From the NCBI GenBank assembly GCA_003660965.1, contig QMVF01000026.1, positions 1-8,703 of the forward strand: DNA of 8,703 bases, written 5' to 3'. Shown here piece after piece: positions 6,861 through 8,703 of this stretch. The notes below the pieces were generated by a model that ran no database searches, was not told the DNA's origin, and was given only the letters and a program-made list of their open reading frames with translations. The position numbers and the translations under genes are program-made. Every line of letters begins with the position of its first letter. Positions within the stretch are counted from its first letter, which is position 1. The DNA is from Microcaldota archaeon (lineage in GTDB: Archaea; Micrarchaeota; Micrarchaeia; Burarchaeales; Burarchaeaceae).

Positions 6861-6919
6861 AGAAAATAGAAAAAGCCTAGCTGGCGCTCGCTAGGGGCTG
6901 AAAAATAAAAGAAAAAGAG
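6861..6919 (-). terminator. Transcription terminator after the S-layer-like gene: T-tracts flanking a hairpin
   Basis: Downstream of the TAG at 6938-6940 the minus strand reads a T-rich tract (about 6901-6919), then a hairpin with a six-pair stem (CCTAGC 6876-6881 with GCTAGG 6890-6895, 8-nt loop), then a second T-rich tract (TTTTTCTATTTT, about 6863-6874). Archaeal RNA polymerase terminates at oligo-T tracts, so two tracts in tandem form a strong signal. A hairpin followed by a T-run also resembles a bacterial intrinsic terminator. The 6798-6937 gap holds this element, the TATA box at 6815-6823, and no convincing gene. Confidence 0.6.
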
Positions 6920-6937
6920 TTCAGCAGATCGCTAGAT

Positions 6938-8703
6938 CTACTGTAGGCCAGCAATGAACTGGTTGCCTGCCTCGACGGTCTGCGCAGCAGATCCGCCTGC
7001 AACGACTATCTTGTTATCGCCAACAACCTTCACGGTTGGGCCAGTGGCAGCGTCTATTGTGGTTCCGCTACCAGCCAAGATGTCTGCAGTCACGGTGTTC
7101 ACGTCAGGTCCACCGACGGAAATCACTGTGCCCGTTGTTGAGGCATACTTGTCCAGCACGACCAAAGGCGTGGTGTCTGTTGCAAGGTGGTATGGCACGG
7201 ATGCCTCTACTTCAGAGCCACCAGTGTTGAGCACTGCGCTCACTCCACTCATGTCAACAGTGCATCCAGAGCTGCCAGGAGCAGCAGAGCATGCACCCAC
7301 ATCCTGGGTTATGCTAGCAACCTTTATCTTCACGCCGCCGGACAGTGTGGCCTCCTCGCCCTCTGCCAGAGTTACCTCGACAGGTGCGTTTGGAGTTGTG
7401 CCCACCGATTTGAGGTAGTACTGAGCCTCGCCAACCTTCTTCGCCATCTTGAAGACGAGCGAAGAGGTGCCAAGTGACCAGAAGATAGAACCTCTCTCAG
7501 AGATTCTGCCCTCGTCAACTTCGGCGACATTGCCACCACCACCCACGCCGTATGCGACCTGGGTGTAGTTGATCCTCTTCAGACCAGCTGCTGTTCCGAA
7601 GGTGTAGGTTGCTGTTGCTGAGCTGTTGCCCAGAACGGTTATGTTCCAGTAGTCGTACGCACTTGCAGACGGAGTCTTGCCTGCTGGGTTGTTGCCAGGA
7701 TCCTCGCGGATTCCTATGTTGAAGAACCACGGGTTTGCCGGGTCGCTTCTTCCGGCATCGAAGATTATTGGCTCGTCACCGTCACCAGGGTTGTAGTTTA
7801 CAGTTACTCCGTTGGATGCGTTCAACAACGTTGTGGATAGACGTGCATAGCACGAACCAGTGTTTGCGAACACAGTACCTGCGATTGAGGAGACGCCACC
7901 AGTGGCGTTCTGCAGCTCAACCCAGAATGTGCTCACTGTCTGTCCACCGATCGTGAATGCGTTACTGACGCTGGACGTTACCTGCAGCAACTGAGGACCG
8001 GCATCTCTGTCGGTACCAGATGTACAGCTAGAGTCCTTTGTTGGTATGGTGTCCTTGATCAAGTTGAAGGTCAAGGAGTCGTAGTCAGCATCCGTCAGGG
8101 TCAGACCGTCATACTGCAGCTGCAGCACTGCGGTTTCCTTCGGGATGTTGTACGTTGCTCCCTTATCCATCTTGATCGTCGGGACATCAGGGTCGTCAGT
8201 GTTGTGTATTTCAAGCGCCCACAGAGTGTCTACTGCAGGGCTTGGTGAACTGGAGTCGTAGTCTCTGTTCTTCCACAGGACCTTTGCCTTCCAGTTCTTG
8301 TTGTCGTCGTCCAGCACGTCGTCGTCCTTGAGCTCTATCTCCTCGGAGTAGATAGCCATCTCAGCCCACTTCGCAGCCAAGGTGTAACCAGGCGTAGCCT
8401 TGTACACTTTGACCTTGATCTTTGTGCCGTCGGGCGCAGTCCATGAGAATGTGCTACCAGAAGCCACTCGGTCTTCCTTGACCTTCTGGCCGTTGGCATC
8501 ATATATCTCAATTGCTGCAGCTCCGTACACAAGACCTGAAGAAGGTACCGTTATGTCGACCAGCTTGACAACATAGTTGCCAGCAGTCAGGTTTTCTCCA
8601 AGGTGTACTATACCGTACGAGCTCTCCTTTGCCAGCTTGACCGAACCGCCAGCTGAGAAGTTGTACGCTGGGTTGACAGTGATCCACGCGCCGGTTCCAG
8701 AAC
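6938..8703 (-). CDS. S-layer-like surface glycoprotein, C-terminal part (5' end beyond right window edge)
   Basis: The frame has no stop from 6938 to the right edge, giving 587 complete codons. The GTG at 8530 is only an internal Val: upstream codons read on as TAGNYVVKLVDITVPSSG and further. The product is probably the surface-lattice protein. It is rich in Gly, Thr, Ser, Ala and Val with beta-type alternation, and has only four Cys. Sequons include NFS, NLT, NAT, NAS, NIT, NSS and NYT. S-layer-like features are an immunoglobulin-like opening with 'YVVKLVDI' and 'AIEIYDANG', and a C-terminal block with VGGPDVNTVTADI followed by KVVGDNKIVVAGGSAAQTV, resembling the GGP-x-N repeats at the C-terminus of methanogen-type S-layer proteins. 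It ends at GLQ without a membrane helix, so anchoring must be N-terminal (outside the window) or through lattice contacts. Sampled stretches use almost only AAG for Lys, AAC for Asn and GAC/TAC, unlike the neighbouring genes, which fits very high expression. A terminator follows directly. Confidence 0.85.
   Translation of the reverse strand, partial: SGTGAWITVNPAYNFSAGGSVKLAKESSYGIVHLGENLTAGNYVVKLVDITVPSSGLVYGAAAIEIYDANGQKVKEDRVASGSTFSWTAPDGTKIKVKVYKATPGYTLAAKWAEMAIYSEEIELKDDDVLDDDNKNWKAKVLWKNRDYDSSSPSPAVDTLWALEIHNTDDPDVPTIKMDKGATYNIPKETAVLQLQYDGLTLTDADYDSLTFNLIKDTIPTKDSSCTSGTDRDAGPQLLQVTSSVSNAFTIGGQTVSTFWVELQNATGGVSSIAGTVFANTGSCYARLSTTLLNASNGVTVNYNPGDGDEPIIFDAGRSDPANPWFFNIGIREDPGNNPAGKTPSASAYDYWNITVLGNSSATATYTFGTAAGLKRINYTQVAYGVGGGGNVAEVDEGRISERGSIFWSLGTSSLVFKMAKKVGEAQYYLKSVGTTPNAPVEVTLAEGEEATLSGGVKIKVASITQDVGACSAAPGSSGCTVDMSGVSAVLNTGGSEVEASVPYHLATDTTPLVVLDKYASTTGTVISVGGPDVNTVTADILAGSGTTIDAATGPTVKVVGDNKIVVAGGSAAQTVEAGNQFIAGLQ

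Noticed and set aside
6833..6880. Plus-strand 15-codon ORF (MHEEKYEEPEKIEKA) in the 6798-6937 gap, just after a palindromic TATA box
   Set aside because: Its ATG is only about 14 nt from the TATA centre, so transcription from that box would start inside the ORF; it also overlaps the terminator hairpin and has no ribosome binding site.
6954..7418. Plus-strand open frame of 154 codons opposite the S-layer-like gene
   Set aside because: It is antisense to a clearly coding, codon-biased gene. The long open frame results from that bias, and the product has no recognisable motif.
1..8703. Search for CRISPR arrays, tRNA/rRNA genes, insertion sequences and toxin-antitoxin pairs
   Set aside because: Gaps between genes are all under about 150 bases, with no direct repeat series, tRNA-like cloverleaf, or transposase-like protein seen.

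Overview
The window is archaeal chromosomal DNA. The best evidence is ribosomal protein S8e, an archaeal/eukaryotic-only family, together with an archaeal-type Elp3, TATA-box-like promoter elements, and an S-layer-type surface protein with many N-glycosylation sequons. The compact genes and the small Cys-rich surface proteins would fit a DPANN-type lineage (Diapherotrites or Micrarchaeota are my guess). That lineage call is inference and was not tested.

Left half (1-3643, plus strand): four genes lie head to tail. They are elp3 (tRNA wobble-uridine modification, 5' end cut by the window edge), an unrecognised four-helix membrane protein with a Pro/Gln-rich cytoplasmic arm, rps8e, and nnrD (NAD(P)HX dehydratase, metabolite repair). 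elp3 and the membrane gene are about 10 nt apart, and rps8e and nnrD are 1 nt apart. A 62-nt gap before rps8e, with a TATA-like box at the end of the preceding gene and a possible leader hairpin, suggests that rps8e-nnrD also has its own promoter.

Right half (3640-8703, minus strand): three genes for proteins outside or anchored in the membrane. Reading along the minus strand they are the 3' part of an S-layer-like protein (cut by the right window edge), a 722-residue protein with a signal peptide, a long helical ectodomain, two membrane helices and a small C-terminal ectodomain, and a 313-residue N-anchored Cys-rich protein. The last two share a four-cysteine module that I aligned by eye, so they are probably functionally linked and evolutionarily related. 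The 313-residue protein also carries four C-x11-C repeats of about 27 residues. The nnrD and Cys-rich genes converge and share a TTAA in which each strand reads its own stop codon.

The plus-strand half is housekeeping (translation and cofactor repair). The minus-strand half looks like a cell-envelope neighbourhood. No tRNA, rRNA, CRISPR array, insertion sequence or origin was seen, and no gene-free stretch exceeds 300 bases; the longest is about 140 bases at 6798-6937. The most novel-looking element is the pair of adjacent membrane-anchored proteins with the shared four-Cys module next to an S-layer gene.
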